In this document: piece by piece, positions 29,416 to 40,269 of the stretch
How positions within the stretch are numbered: position 1 is the first letter of the stretch
Layout: every line of letters begins with the position of its first letter
NCBI GenBank assembly: GCA_027919835.1
Contig: JANVFP010000012.1
Span: 124,001-188,000 of the forward strand
Reading direction: 5' to 3'
From: Lentinula raphanica
Taxonomy: Eukaryota; Basidiomycota; Agaricomycetes; Agaricales; Omphalotaceae
DNA: 64,000 bases
The notes under the pieces: model-generated
What the model was told of the DNA's origin: nothing
Databases searched by the model: none
What the model saw: the letters and a program-made list of their open reading frames with translations, nothing else
Program-made: the position numbers and the translations under genes

Positions 29416-32266
29416 TCAACTTGGTGGTTCTCTGTTCTTTGGACGAGACTTGGTATGGCGTTCCGGGAAGGGCACGCTATCCGACACAAAGCCTCGCGAG
29501 TCGCGGCGGGATGGCGATACAGGGGAACGTTCGGAATCTTGTTGATAACGCTGCCAATCCTCGACTTTCATCGTCGACAGCCGCTTCGACGACGTACCTA
29601 GGGCAGCCAGTCGGTCGGCACTCAAAGACCGTGAATGAGAGCGACGTTTCTGATTATCCAAGGTCAGCGACCTCCGACCCGTCCGTTCATTGTCTTCTTC
29701 AGACTTCTTGCGCTTATCGTAGTTCGCAGCCTTTTCAGCCTGCCTTCGTGCGACAGCCTCCTTCTCCACCGCCTTTGATCTCTCCCATCTTTGTTTCGCA
29801 GCTTGGATTTGTGCCTGCTCGTTCTCGGCATTCGTCAATGGAGCCTGGATGTCTTTCATCTTCTCTCGATGCCTTTCATTGAGTTCTTCGAAGGTTCTCG
29901 TGCGAGAGGCAGCTGGACGTTGGGGAGTAGGTGCAACAATGGGCTTTTGTGGTGGAAGAATTGTGACAGGAGCATTGTTCATTCCTGACGAACCTGTTGC
30001 ACGATGGTGATCTAGGTGTGTGAGAGGAATGTCATCGGATGAGTTGGTATTGGACGAATATTCGCCGCCGAATCCTAAAGCACTCTCTCGACGTTTTCGT
30101 TGTTGCAGAGCTTCACTGACCGCAGATGGCATCTGTATGCGCGAGTTCGTAGGTGTGATGGGGGTGGTAGCGATGGGAGGCGTTACACCCGCAGGAGGTT
30201 GTAACAATTTCCGTTCTTGGATATAAGCATCCCAATCATTGTCTCGTAACGGTGCGCTAGTGGGACGTCCAATAGACTCTCCCAAGGAAGTATGACTGAT
30301 GAGATCCATAGAGTGAACGCGTGCTCGTGGATCTCTCTCTCGCGGCGGGCGTACATGCGACGGCACAGGAAGGAGCGCACTGTTGGCATCCATACTGAGA
30401 GTGCGACGAGAAGTTAATGAGGGCCTACGAGAGCCAGCGGCCGAGGCGGAGGAAGGCTCGGGTGAGCCATTTTTCAGAGCATCAATAGACCGGCGAATAA
30501 TATTAATTTCCTCCATGAGTTCCAAGCGTTTCTGCTCTGCCTCCCTCTCGGCTGCGGTCTTTTGAGTAGGCTCGTCTTTGGCAATGAAACCATCCGGTAC
30601 GTCGTCTTTGATTCCAAGGCCCAAGTCTAGAGCAGGTAAGACGCCTGGGCTTTGAAGACCACGACTGGTGGCACGCTTGAGTTCATCGTTCGGAGTAGGA
30701 GCTGCAAGGAAATCGGAAACGCCGGAGTTGTAACGCGGTCGGCCATCGACAGCCACATGTGTGTAATCCGAGCGGTGTTCTGCGGTGAGACCAGGTGAAG
30801 CCGACCCATCTTGATCCTTCATGAGGGGCATGCTTGAATATCCACTTTCTTGTCGTCCATGTTTACTGAGATGTTCCTTTTCCCACTCCTCTCTTTCGCG
30901 CATAATATGCGCGAACCCACCAGCGGCAGCCAATTCGGCATCCTCGTCCCGTTTCTTCTGCTCCAGGGCGATCTCATGCAACTTACGCTGTAATACCTTC
31001 AGTATACGTAGTTGAACGGCGATGCCCATCAAAGCTACGGCTCCAATTAACCCTAACTCGATTTGCATTGTCTGTGTGACAGGAAATTCGATGCCTTGGC
31101 TTGTAAATCTGGTGAAGAGCGCTTGGAATCCAATATTCCAAACATAGAACTGGTAGGCAACTCAGCTATCATTCTGAGAAATTGCATCCATACGACAAAC
31201 CTCTTTTAGACCAGCAGTGGTAAAGCAATCCACCCCAAGAATGAAAGCCGAAGCGCCGACGAAAGACGTTGATACGAGTAGAACGTGGTAATGAATCTAA
31301 TAAAGGCCTGTGAAAATTGGACCTTTGGAGCCTCATATATCTCATTACCTTTGGTATTGTGCAAAGCACGAAACCGACTACCGCACAGCCTATGGAGCCA
31401 ATAAGTTTGTACATCAAAGATGTTGAGGAACTCTGAACACACCGATGTACAAGATCCACCTCAGTCCTTCTGATCGTATAACTCCGCCATCCCGGAAGCA
31501 CTGTATCCACAACGCAAGAGCAAAACCTAGATACACGAGACGTAAATGAGGAGAGCTTGAGTGAACGAGTCACAACAAATCACCTCCCCAAGCTCCGATC
31601 CCGTATCGAGCAGCCTTCCAGAAGAAAATAGCGCAAGCTCCACCTGCAATCCCTGCAACTGAGCAAGCGAGCACGAACATGCCACGTAGAGTCTTGCTGG
31701 GCGAATTGACTGCCGGAAGTATCCCAAATTTGAGGATGAGAACGAAACAGACGAGCGAGAGAGTATAGAATCCAATCAAGAAGAATGAAGTCCTGACAGG
31801 CGCCCCGAACTTCAGTCTTGGGTATGAACGGATCTAAGGATAGACCTTACCAACGGTTCTTGTGACCCCAAAAGGCACTGGGAAGACCAGTCAAAATTAG
31901 GATTGCTCCGAGAACGCCAAATGCAGGATCGAGTTTTGTTTGAAGGACGGTAGGGTCTGCTGTTGCTGATGCAGAGGCTGAAGCAGATACCGAAGAAGAA
32001 GCGGAAGCAGAGGTAGGGGTAGCAGTGATGCTAACATTGAAGACAGTCGTTACAACGGTTGCAAATGTGGAAACTTGATTATTGGATGTACTGGATGTTG
32101 TCTCGGTTGTTGTGGCAGTCGTGAGTGAAAGAGATACACTAGGAGACGAAGTAGAGGATGCAGAGTTGGAGGATGCATTGGAAGACGATGCAGACTGAGC
32201 ATCTGCGAGGCTTGGTAGAAGTGAAATTGATAGGAAACCCAGCAAGATGCGAATACTGAGTCGCAT
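29416..32266 (-). CDS. TM7S3/TM198-like (DUF4203) multispan membrane protein
   Basis: Predicted fungal plasma- or endomembrane protein of unknown function. It starts with a signal peptide (MRLSIRILLGFLSISLLPSL..ADA). Next comes a Ser/Thr-rich, probably O-glycosylated ectodomain of about 90 residues, then a seven-helix DUF4203-like block: FGVLGAILILTGLPSAFWG, LIGFYTLSLVCFVLILKFG, GMFVLACSVAGIAGGACAIF, FALALWIQCF, VGFVLCTIP, FVGASAFILGVDCFTTAGL and LGLIGAVALMGIAVQLRILK. A long charged cytosolic tail of about 500 residues follows, with a predicted coiled coil (AKQRWERSKAVEKEAVARRQ) and many Ser/Arg pairs. Four or five introns lie in the membrane part; the tail is a single exon ending KNREPPS. 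Confidence 0.82.
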
Positions 32267-32581
32267 CGTGGAAGATGATGATGGTTTGGGAAGAAGACCA
32301 GCCGGTAGTAAAGGGAGATTGATGTTTTGTAAGTAAATCTCACACTACTCCGGAGCACTAACGTGTCATGGTCATAACTACCCGGAAAGACCTATTAAAA
32401 TTCCTGGCAGCTCTTGCTTAAGAAAACGCCTTTCGAAGTTGAGCACCAGCTCTGCGGCGAACGTCGAGGTTGAGTGTAAAGGACAAATTATTAGGCGATG
32501 TTATCTATTCCAATGGCGCCACACGTTTAAACATGGTGCCTGTCAAATCTCCGGACGTAATCTTCATAAACCTTCAAAGCT
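32267..32581. other. Intergenic, promoter of the DUF4203 gene and helicase side
   Basis: About 315 nt. On the minus strand the part at 32535-32600 can be read, one frame off from the helicase end, as LEALKVYEDYVRRFDRHHV before a stop, so the helicase may extend to about 32533 through an unresolved splice or frameshift. Otherwise no feature seen. Confidence 0.45.
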
Positions 32582-34412
32582 TCAAGCTTCATTCTCAAGA
32601 GCGTGCAATCGTACAGGAGTTATATCCAGAGTATGTAGAACTTTGTCTATCCTCGATACACCTTCCTTGTCGACAACCGTGATAACCTTGCCAGGTTTCC
32701 CAAACCGACCTACTCGCCCACATAAATGGATATATGTATCCAACGTTAGCGTCCAATTATCTTTCGCAATCAAAGCCTCGTAACCCAAGATAAAAACGTG
32801 AGTCAAGGACGGAAAATCCACGCCTCTGATCGACGAAGAGGTGCAAACAAGTAACTTCGGGTTAGCATTGTGTGTCTTGTCAGCCTGCAAGAGATACGAG
32901 CGACCTCGGTCTTGAATCAAGAGATCCATCCCAAGCGCGTCAACTCCCATCTCACGTAGGTCGTAGACTGCTCGATGAACGGATGCATTGGGCGGGATGA
33001 CCAAAAGCGCGACAGACGGTACATCGAGCGCAAATACTGCGGCAATGGCTTCCAAGAGGTTTTGGTTCAACGGCGAAGGCGTAATTGAAAATTCTGTGAA
33101 ATTTTGCTTCCTTCAATTTGCAACCAAGATGGATAACACTAACTCCGTACCGATTGATCTACTGGCCGCAGTTGCATCGATGATTCGATCCAAAGACGGA
33201 GAGGTTGTTGCATCCAAAGGTCCACTATTCGGTTCGTCAAAGTCTACCGGAGAAAGCTGCTTTTCCTCGGCCTTGATAGCAGATGGAATGTTTACAATAC
33301 CGTCCTCCGAAGCAACAAGAACATGATGTGAGATGAGGGAACGGATTGCAAGTTCGTCTCTCGCAAGTTCATCCTGTCCATGCAACCTCATAACGGCACG
33401 CCTGAGCTTCACCGTATTTTTATCCAACAGCTGCCTTTCCGAGAAAAAGTAGTGCTTGAGTTGCCTTCGAATGGTGGCACTGGACAATATAAGTTGTGGT
33501 CTGTGGAAGGGTGGATCTCTAGGAGATTCGCCCTTTTCTGATTTCAGATTGGATGGCTCCCCATAGATCTGGTCGAGAAGACTTCGAGCAGGGCCGGGGT
33601 GATCTCGTATCTTTTTGATCTTCTGAATATGGCTCTTGTTGGGTTTGTGATTCAGAGGAAGGGTTTCTATGAGATAATCAACTTCATCGAAGACCACCGT
33701 AGACAATTCTTCAAGGTGGATAGCATTCGGATCCTCATGTAACACCTCCAACACGCTAGCGGGAGTTGCGATCAGGATATGAGGAGGTTCATTTCGAATT
33801 GATGGTATGCCTTCACTTATGTGACGACGTCCTTCGCGTACCAGGACTTGTGCAATAGATGAGAGAGGGGGTGGATGTACATTGGAGGCTTGGGTAATCG
33901 AATCAATCCAATGGAGCATTTGGAATGCTAGGTCGCGATGAGGAACCAGGACAAGAGATGTGATAGCTGGTCTATCTCTCTTTTGATCTCCCTTCATGTC
34001 ATCAGTGAAAATCATACGAGGTTTGTTCAGTAAAGCCAAAACTAAACCAAAAGATCTGAGTGAAAAAAAGTTAGAAACGTCAAGTAGTAGTACAAACTCA
34101 TGGTATAAGCACGGGCGACACTCACTTTCCAGACCCAGTCTCATCTTGTAAAATGATGTCTTTTCCTTGAGATACATTGGATATCAATGTGGATTGAATT
34201 TCAGTGGGATTTTTGACATTGGGGAAAGCAGTGTAAACTGCTTGAGCAAGGAGTGGTCGAAGTCCAGCATCTTCAAAAGTGGGAGACGGCGTTGGTCGTG
34301 TGAAGTGAGCGTGTAGACGGTCCTCTGCGGTTAGACTTATAGGTCGTCTAGTTGGTTGGCATTGAGTCCAATATTTTGTTCTGAATATGGACGTCGACCA
34401 AGAGAGTTTCAT
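32582..34412 (-). CDS. Divergent DEAD-box RNA helicase, probably mitochondrial (MRH4-like)
   Basis: ATP-dependent RNA helicase. It starts MKLSWSTSIFRTKYWTQCQP, a basic amphipathic N-terminus that could be a mitochondrial presequence. The motifs are present but deviant: Q-motif region NPTEIQSTLI, motif I DETGSGKS, SLVLVPHRDLAFQM (Ia), HILIATPASVLEVL (Ib), motif II DEVD instead of DEAD, SAT (III), SSIRGVDFPSLTHVF (V) and CGRVGRFGKPGKV (VI). An unusually long insert separates motifs II and III and the two RecA lobes. DEVD and motif I variants are seen in mitochondrial MRH4-type helicases that act in large-subunit ribosome assembly. Two introns. The C-terminus is uncertain because another frame beyond the stop also looks coding. 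Confidence 0.82.
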
Positions 34413-34652
34413 CGCGTGTTGTCACACATGTCACAAAGGAAAAGTTCCCGGATCGCGTGGTAAGAGGGCGTAGGTTACAAGAGGTTACAAGGTTCAAACT
34501 TCTGCTTCAACTTTCAAGCTTCAGGTAATATGAAGGAGGTTCCCTTCAGTGTCATTATCAAGTTGTGTTGATGCATATTGCTGCTCATGTACACAACATG
34601 CTCATAGGGCTAAATGGGTCGGAAGAATGTCATTCATGCTTTCGAATCTTTC

Positions 34653-37457
34653 TCAAGCCAGCTGTTCTCCTGAGGTAGGTCGACGTTTGAAGATTCCGAA
34701 CCACCCTTTCTTCCTGTGCGTCTTCCTCGATCCACCATTGCCTGATGCTGAGAGTAAAGAGGTGTTCTCATCCACAACCTCATCTTCGCCATCGTCATCG
34801 TCGTCGTCAGCGTTTTCTTCCCTTTCTTCACGTTCATCTATAGTTAGAAACGATGAGAGTTACGGACATTTCAATTTCGTGGCATATTTGACAGACCTTC
34901 GCCAAATACGAAATCCATCTCCTCCAATGGGACTCCTTTGGTTTCAGGGTACACTATACGCTTATGAGATTGATAGACAAGAGCTCACAAACGAGAACTT
35001 ACAAAAGTAAACTGTATTATGACTTATGAGTGAAGCTCCTATAACCAAAAAATTTCATACCTAGAATGAAGCTGCATACGCAGAAGAATCCATGCATAGG
35101 ATACAACCTCCAAGTAATCAATTCCTGTAGTTCAGGCGTAACCTCACCAACGAGGAAATTGAAAGCCCAGTTTGTGCTTGTAGAAAGTGATACACCTTTT
35201 GCTCGAATGGTGAGAGGCATGATCTATACGACCATGAGAACAAAAAGATATTCCACGTTAGTTATTCGACTAACCTCGGGAGGGTATAACCAAGGCAAGG
35301 GTCCCCAACTAGGAGAGCAGTCAGTAATGTCGTCCGGTCATGATTAATGGGCAGACCTGTATCCAAAGGCAGCATTGTATATAATCACACAAATGACAAC
35401 TGCATTTGGTGTACGAGAAACATCAATGTACATCCACCATCCAGTGGCTGTAAGAGAAATAGCCATCTAATTCTCGTGAGCATGTAGCGATTGCATGTGT
35501 AATTGGAATACATACGATCACAGCGCCCGAGAGCAGGATTGGCCGCCTCCCCCATCTATCAACCAGATACCATCTGAAGCAGCGATTCATTTAGTAGGTG
35601 CATCAATGATCGGTACACTATTACTCACGGAGGAATCGTACTGAGGATATAAATCAGTGAGTTGATGCCAGTCATTAAAATAGCATCTCGGCCAATCCAT
35701 CCAGCCTCTGTATCATACGTTGAGTCAGTTTGAACGCGTAACAGTCATCTAGCTGCTTTTACCCTCGAACACTCGTGCTAGACAAAGATGAGTTTTTGGG
35801 TGGGAAGAGATAACACAGCTTCACTCACGAGCGTAATAAGATATGACTGAGTATAGTTGGTAATCATGAATGGCTAATTGAACAGGGTCTGTAAACCAGG
35901 CATACCATTGATTCCATTCTGTAGAAGAGAGTAAACTCGGGTGCAGCGAACAACATGAAGACGGGCGTACGAGTTGAGCAAATGCTTGTGATGACATGGC
36001 GAGTAACACACGTCGTTTGTACCTCTTCCACATCTCGTGATAAGACCGAGCAACACCAGAAGCACGCTTTCGAGAATTTAGCACGAGGTTGCCCAGATGG
36101 AATACGGCATACCTCCTCCATGACGCGATCTTTGATTTCTTTGAACTCGGCGATTGCTGTATCGTTGTCGGGATTTCCACCATGCAGGTCTACGAGGATT
36201 CGGAATCCTTCAGCATCCTTGTCTGTATCTATACACCAACTATATCATCCTTAGATGACTGTTATCCACAGCTTCCGGACTGCGAACCTACCGGGGACTT
36301 TATGAAATTGTCATTGAAGCACGCTGATGTTAGTGCACAATCATGCATTGAAAATACAAATGAACCTTTCAGGAATCAATAATGCACCTGCAAGAAATGG
36401 ATATGATGAGACGAGCTGGAGCAATGAACAATACCCGATCCGTACCGGCAGCGAGAATAGCTCCTATGACACATTGCATGAAGAGGGGAACGCGCCAAGA
36501 AAGATCAGAATCGATGAAAGAGCAGAAATAATCCATCCACTGTGAACGGAGTGAGTGAAGCGACCAAGATCCGCATGATACAAGACATACCACTGAAGAT
36601 GAGTAGCTTGTTGAGGAGAGGAAAGTCAGATGAGCATCTGCAATGGATTGACTGTGTCCTACCCCGCTATATTCATCGTGAATTCCATACAGGCTAAAGA
36701 GCCCCTCTGCACACATGATTAACTTCTACTCCACAACTTCCCGAATTCCGGAACTTACATGGTCGGGCGGTGAGATTTCACTTTGATATATCGGAACGAT
36801 AGTACTGGAGCACGCTCAGTGCATGCTGCGCCACGCTCAGGATTGGCAAAGACATACGAGAGAAGACCAACACCAAATCCACTAATGACTCGTCCGACGA
36901 TCATCGTAGAGAACCCAGTGGTGAAGGTTTGGACAGCACCGCCCACAGTGAAGACGATAGCACCCGCGAAGAGCGTGCCCTTACGGCCGACAATGTCACC
37001 AATGCGGCCAGCAGCCGCGGAAGTAACTGTATGGAAGGTCAAATCGAAACCTTATAGGATATACCACATTACTTACTGAATGCCCCAATTTCCAGGACAG
37101 CGACCATAGTTCCTATTGAGACCGCATCGGGGTTTCCAAAATACTTTCTGAAGTGTGGACCAGTGATGATTCCGCTCATGACGCTGAGAACGGTTGTAAA
37201 TGCGATGAAGAATTATGATGAATGAACGAAACTTCACCCTTGATCATATCCAAACTTCGAAAAGACCAATTGGAGTACATGATACATAATGAAAGTTGCA
37301 ACTTACCAGAAAAACACCAAGGGACGCGAAGATAGAAATTGAAATTCTGTTCACCTTCGTGAGCAATAGGATCACAACGATGCTGAAATAAGAATTACAG
37401 GAGTTGTTGGCCCAAGAGCTTTCGAGAAGAAGGAGCTGGGATTGGAAGATCTGCCAT
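34653..37457 (-). CDS. MFS sugar transporter
   Basis: Proton-coupled hexose-type transporter of the plasma membrane. The start MADLPIPAPSSRKLLGQQLL was chosen because an intron with a CTCAC branch site then gives ISIFASLGVFLFGYDQGVMSG, the classic first helix. Signatures: GRIGDIVGRKGTL, VGRVISGFGVGLLSTIVPIY and QSEISPPDHRG, then PESPRW, RWGRRPI, PLTIRAKGVSLSTSTNW and YPETKGVPLEEMDFVFGE. PESPRW forms only if a 6-nt exon (36292-36297) is used, and the LVYFLYPETKG join uses a 9-nt exon (35003-35011). The C-terminal tail is an acidic run coded by a GAC/GAT repeat and ends RRPTSGEQLA. About fifteen exons, highly fragmented. It shares a 157-nt promoter region with MIM2. Confidence 0.93.
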
Positions 37458-37614
37458 GATGCATGGATGGGAGAGAAAGAATGATAGTAGTCTGGTTGTG
37501 GTGGTTCAAGTGAGAGGAGAGTTGTTGGAGTGCGATCCGGGGCTCTTTCTCCACGTGCCTTTGGCAGGCGCTCCTTGATTCGAACACTCACAAGGCATAC
37601 TTATTATCAGCACT
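37458..37614. promoter_or_regulatory. Divergent promoter, sugar transporter / MIM2
   Basis: 157 nt between divergent starts; both promoters must fit here. No element was identified beyond position. Confidence 0.5.
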
Positions 37615-37907
37615 ATGCCTTCGTCCCATGCTTCAATCGATGATCTCTCTTCAGAACGCTCATATGACTCTGAGGAAGAGTACTATCTAGCCCAAAAGGA
37701 ATGGGAGGAGAGCCTTCATCAGCTCCAGCAAATATTTTCTATCGTTCTGCTCCCCTTCCTTGGCAAGTGGCTTGGTAGACGGTGGAGTTACTGGGGTACT
37801 AGAATATTTCCTTTCAACGTCGAGCCGCTTAGCAATCTGACAAACATGTAGCTTATGCTCGTTATCTACGCTTGGGTCTAGGAAAAGCTTTTGTCTTCGA
37901 AAAATAG
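37615..37907 (+). CDS. MIM2: Mitochondrial import protein 2 (MIM complex subunit)
   Basis: Small tail of the MIM complex, which inserts alpha-helical proteins into the mitochondrial outer membrane. The acidic cytosolic part ends EEEYYLAQKEWEESLHQLQQ and leads into a single membrane helix IFSIVLLPFLGKWLGRRWSYW, the pattern of fungal Mim2. The last part becomes convincing only after removing an intron (GTACTA..ATGTAG): WSYWAYARYLRLGLGKAFVF then EK and TAG. Without splicing the frame ends in an unrelated 16-residue tail. Spliced length is about 78-80 residues. It converges with the PPR gene, leaving 59 nt between stops. Confidence 0.78.
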
Positions 37908-37966
37908 GACAGGAACACGTTGTTTCAACCTCAAGGTACATTGCAATCAACCTTTCTGGCTCGGTA

Positions 37967-40162
37967 CTAATATTCCTTTCTCGAAGTAATACGCTTCATT
38001 AAACCCTTCAGCGGACCTGATGGATGTACCCCATAGAGTCCAGTCATCTCCTTGATGACTTCCGTCGCGACATCCCACTCCTGCATACGTATCAATCCCT
38101 CCAGTAATATATACCATGTTTCTTGAAACATTGGCATCCTTATCCGCTTCATCTCCTCGTAATATGAAACGGCCTGGTCCAATCGTCTACCGTTCAAGCA
38201 TGCCTTAATCAATATGTTGTACGCCCTTGTATTCAGTTTGACGTTGTGCTGCTTCATTCTGTCCAAAATCGCCCGAGTGAAGTCGTCCTCTTTTTGCTTG
38301 GTGAGCCATGGCGTTCCTCGATGGATGCCGGAGAGGATAGATGTGTAGGTGATTATGTTGGGCGCGATAGTAGGATCGGCCTCCATTCGTGACAGCAGCC
38401 GTAGTGCCCCGCTTAGATGAGCTTCGTCGTGCTCCCTCATCTGATGGTCGATAAGCGCAGAATACGTCGCTGTGTTGGGCTTTATACCCTGCTTCTCCAT
38501 GAGACGAAACACGACTTCTGACGCATCTGGTCGCCCTATCTTCAGCAACGCTGACAGGATTGTGGAGAATGTGAAGACGTCCCCAGTGATACCACTCTCG
38601 CCCATCCTACTGACCAACATCCCGAGTCCTCGAATATCGTTTCGTCGAGCATAATGGCCCAGGAAGGTGTTATACGAGACCACGTCTGGTTTAGGCCCTT
38701 TGGTCATCATCTCCTGAAAAAGCGACGAGGCGGCATCGATGCGATTCCTGACAAGCAGCCCGTTGATCACAGTATTATAGACAGATAATATGTTCTCTGG
38801 TGTATCTGTAATGTTCGCGGCCTGGAATTCTTGGAATCGGTGCATGGCGAGGTTGGGCCTGCGTCCATTGAAAAGTGAGCTAATGAGAGCACGATACGTA
38901 ATCGCGTCCAGCCTGATATCCTGAGATTTCATGAGCTCGAAAGTCGCCGTTGCGTCTGCGAATGATTGGGCCTGTCCTGAGATGAGAGCATTCCACATAC
39001 TCGTGTCGTGACGGAGACCACATATTGATATGTCCTCCCAGACTTGCGCAGCAACGTCCTTGGCAGAGCATTTCAAGAACGCCGTAAGAAACGACGTCCA
39101 ACCGACTACGGTCATGGCTACCGTTCTCTGTGAAGACAACGATGATTCGTCTGCGGCAATATAAGGGTCAGGACCGAGGATGCCCTCTCGAATTGCGTGG
39201 TACAATTTTGTCAACGCAGTAAGAGCATGAGAATCGCCGAGATTCGTGATTTGGCGGGAAAGCGAGACAGGCCGAGATACAAGCCTTGCATGGTGCAATC
39301 GATTGGTATAGTGGTCGACCTTGGTCCGTAGATCTGAGTCGGGATGTAGATGCTCGAGGAATTCGCGGGTGGTATAGCTGTGAAACCGAACATTTGTGTT
39401 TTTGCACATAGTCAGAGCCTCCTGAAAGGTATCCAGCATAGCATTGGCAGTGACGGCTGCTAAGAGTAGACGAACCCGTCCACGGATTGGATGCATACCG
39501 GAATGAGATAAATCCGCAAGCCCAAACGCAAGGTCATTCTGCGAATCGGTATCCTCCTGACTCTCTTGACTGTCATCCTCATCCCAAGCCTCCTTGTTGC
39601 TCATGATATGAGTGCACCGGTCATAGAGGGCGAGCGCGGAATTAGGATCCTTCCGCTTGATATGGTAGAGCATGCATGTAGCGACACCTTCCGCATCACA
39701 GGAAGCAGCTGATACTGCGACTTCCTCTACAAGAAGTTGGGTCGCTCGATCCCAAATTTTGGAAGAGGGAGGAAGAAACGCTTTTATCAAGAGAGCCGAC
39801 ATCATGGAGACCAATTTTGAGTCAAGGATATCAGCCAAATTGAGTTTCTTCAGTTTGACCCATAGTCTGCGTGCAGCTACCGCGTCTTCCTTGCCTAGTG
39901 CCTCTGTAATCTGCACAAGAGTAGCGTTATAGACATCAGCTTGTTGATCAGACGCGACAACTTCTCGAGTTCGCAACTGTTGGGTGACATTTTCTCTGAT
40001 ATTTTTAAAGACAGCGGCAGGAAGAACAGGTGTTCGTAGAGGTTTTGTGCTGCGTTTGTCAGAGGCAAGAACCTGAGATGAAGTGAGAGTCCTGGAGAGT
40101 AGGTTTGGGGCTAGAAAGTCGAAAAGGACGAGCGACTTTGAAGTAGCTGAACGAAGAATCAT
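37967..40162 (-). CDS. Pentatricopeptide repeat (PPR) protein, probably mitochondrial
   Basis: A 731-residue intronless RNA-binding helical-repeat protein, likely acting in mitochondrial RNA processing or translation. The N-terminus (MILRSATSKSLVLFDFLAPN) is basic and hydroxylated, as a presequence would be. PPR motifs dominate the second half, for example DVVSYNTFLGHYARRNDIRG, DVFTFSTILSALLKIGRPDA, NTATYSALIDHQMREHDEAH and NTRAYNILIKACLNGRRLDQ. A helical N-terminal half has weaker repeats. The target RNA cannot be told. It is the only long intron-free host gene in the window apart from the visible AFG3 part. It is divergent from the cyclophilin gene with 107 nt between starts. Confidence 0.9.
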   Translation of the reverse strand: MILRSATSKSLVLFDFLAPNLLSRTLTSSQVLASDKRSTKPLRTPVLPAAVFKNIRENVTQQLRTREVVASDQQADVYNATLVQITEALGKEDAVAARRLWVKLKKLNLADILDSKLVSMMSALLIKAFLPPSSKIWDRATQLLVEEVAVSAASCDAEGVATCMLYHIKRKDPNSALALYDRCTHIMSNKEAWDEDDSQESQEDTDSQNDLAFGLADLSHSGMHPIRGRVRLLLAAVTANAMLDTFQEALTMCKNTNVRFHSYTTREFLEHLHPDSDLRTKVDHYTNRLHHARLVSRPVSLSRQITNLGDSHALTALTKLYHAIREGILGPDPYIAADESSLSSQRTVAMTVVGWTSFLTAFLKCSAKDVAAQVWEDISICGLRHDTSMWNALISGQAQSFADATATFELMKSQDIRLDAITYRALISSLFNGRRPNLAMHRFQEFQAANITDTPENILSVYNTVINGLLVRNRIDAASSLFQEMMTKGPKPDVVSYNTFLGHYARRNDIRGLGMLVSRMGESGITGDVFTFSTILSALLKIGRPDASEVVFRLMEKQGIKPNTATYSALIDHQMREHDEAHLSGALRLLSRMEADPTIAPNIITYTSILSGIHRGTPWLTKQKEDDFTRAILDRMKQHNVKLNTRAYNILIKACLNGRRLDQAVSYYEEMKRIRMPMFQETWYILLEGLIRMQEWDVATEVIKEMTGLYGVHPSGPLKGLMKRITSRKEY

Positions 40163-40269
40163 AAAACAACAATAAAATAAAATCCCAAGTCGAAAAGATT
40201 GCTATAACGCGATGACTCATCACCTCACCTCTTTCTCTTGAACTACCATAATCATCGACTTCTACCACA
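40163..40269. promoter_or_regulatory. Divergent promoter, PPR protein / cyclophilin
   Basis: 107 nt between divergent start codons, the shortest such spacer in the window. A CATCACCTCACCTCTTTCTC-type pyrimidine tract precedes the plus-strand start. Confidence 0.5.
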
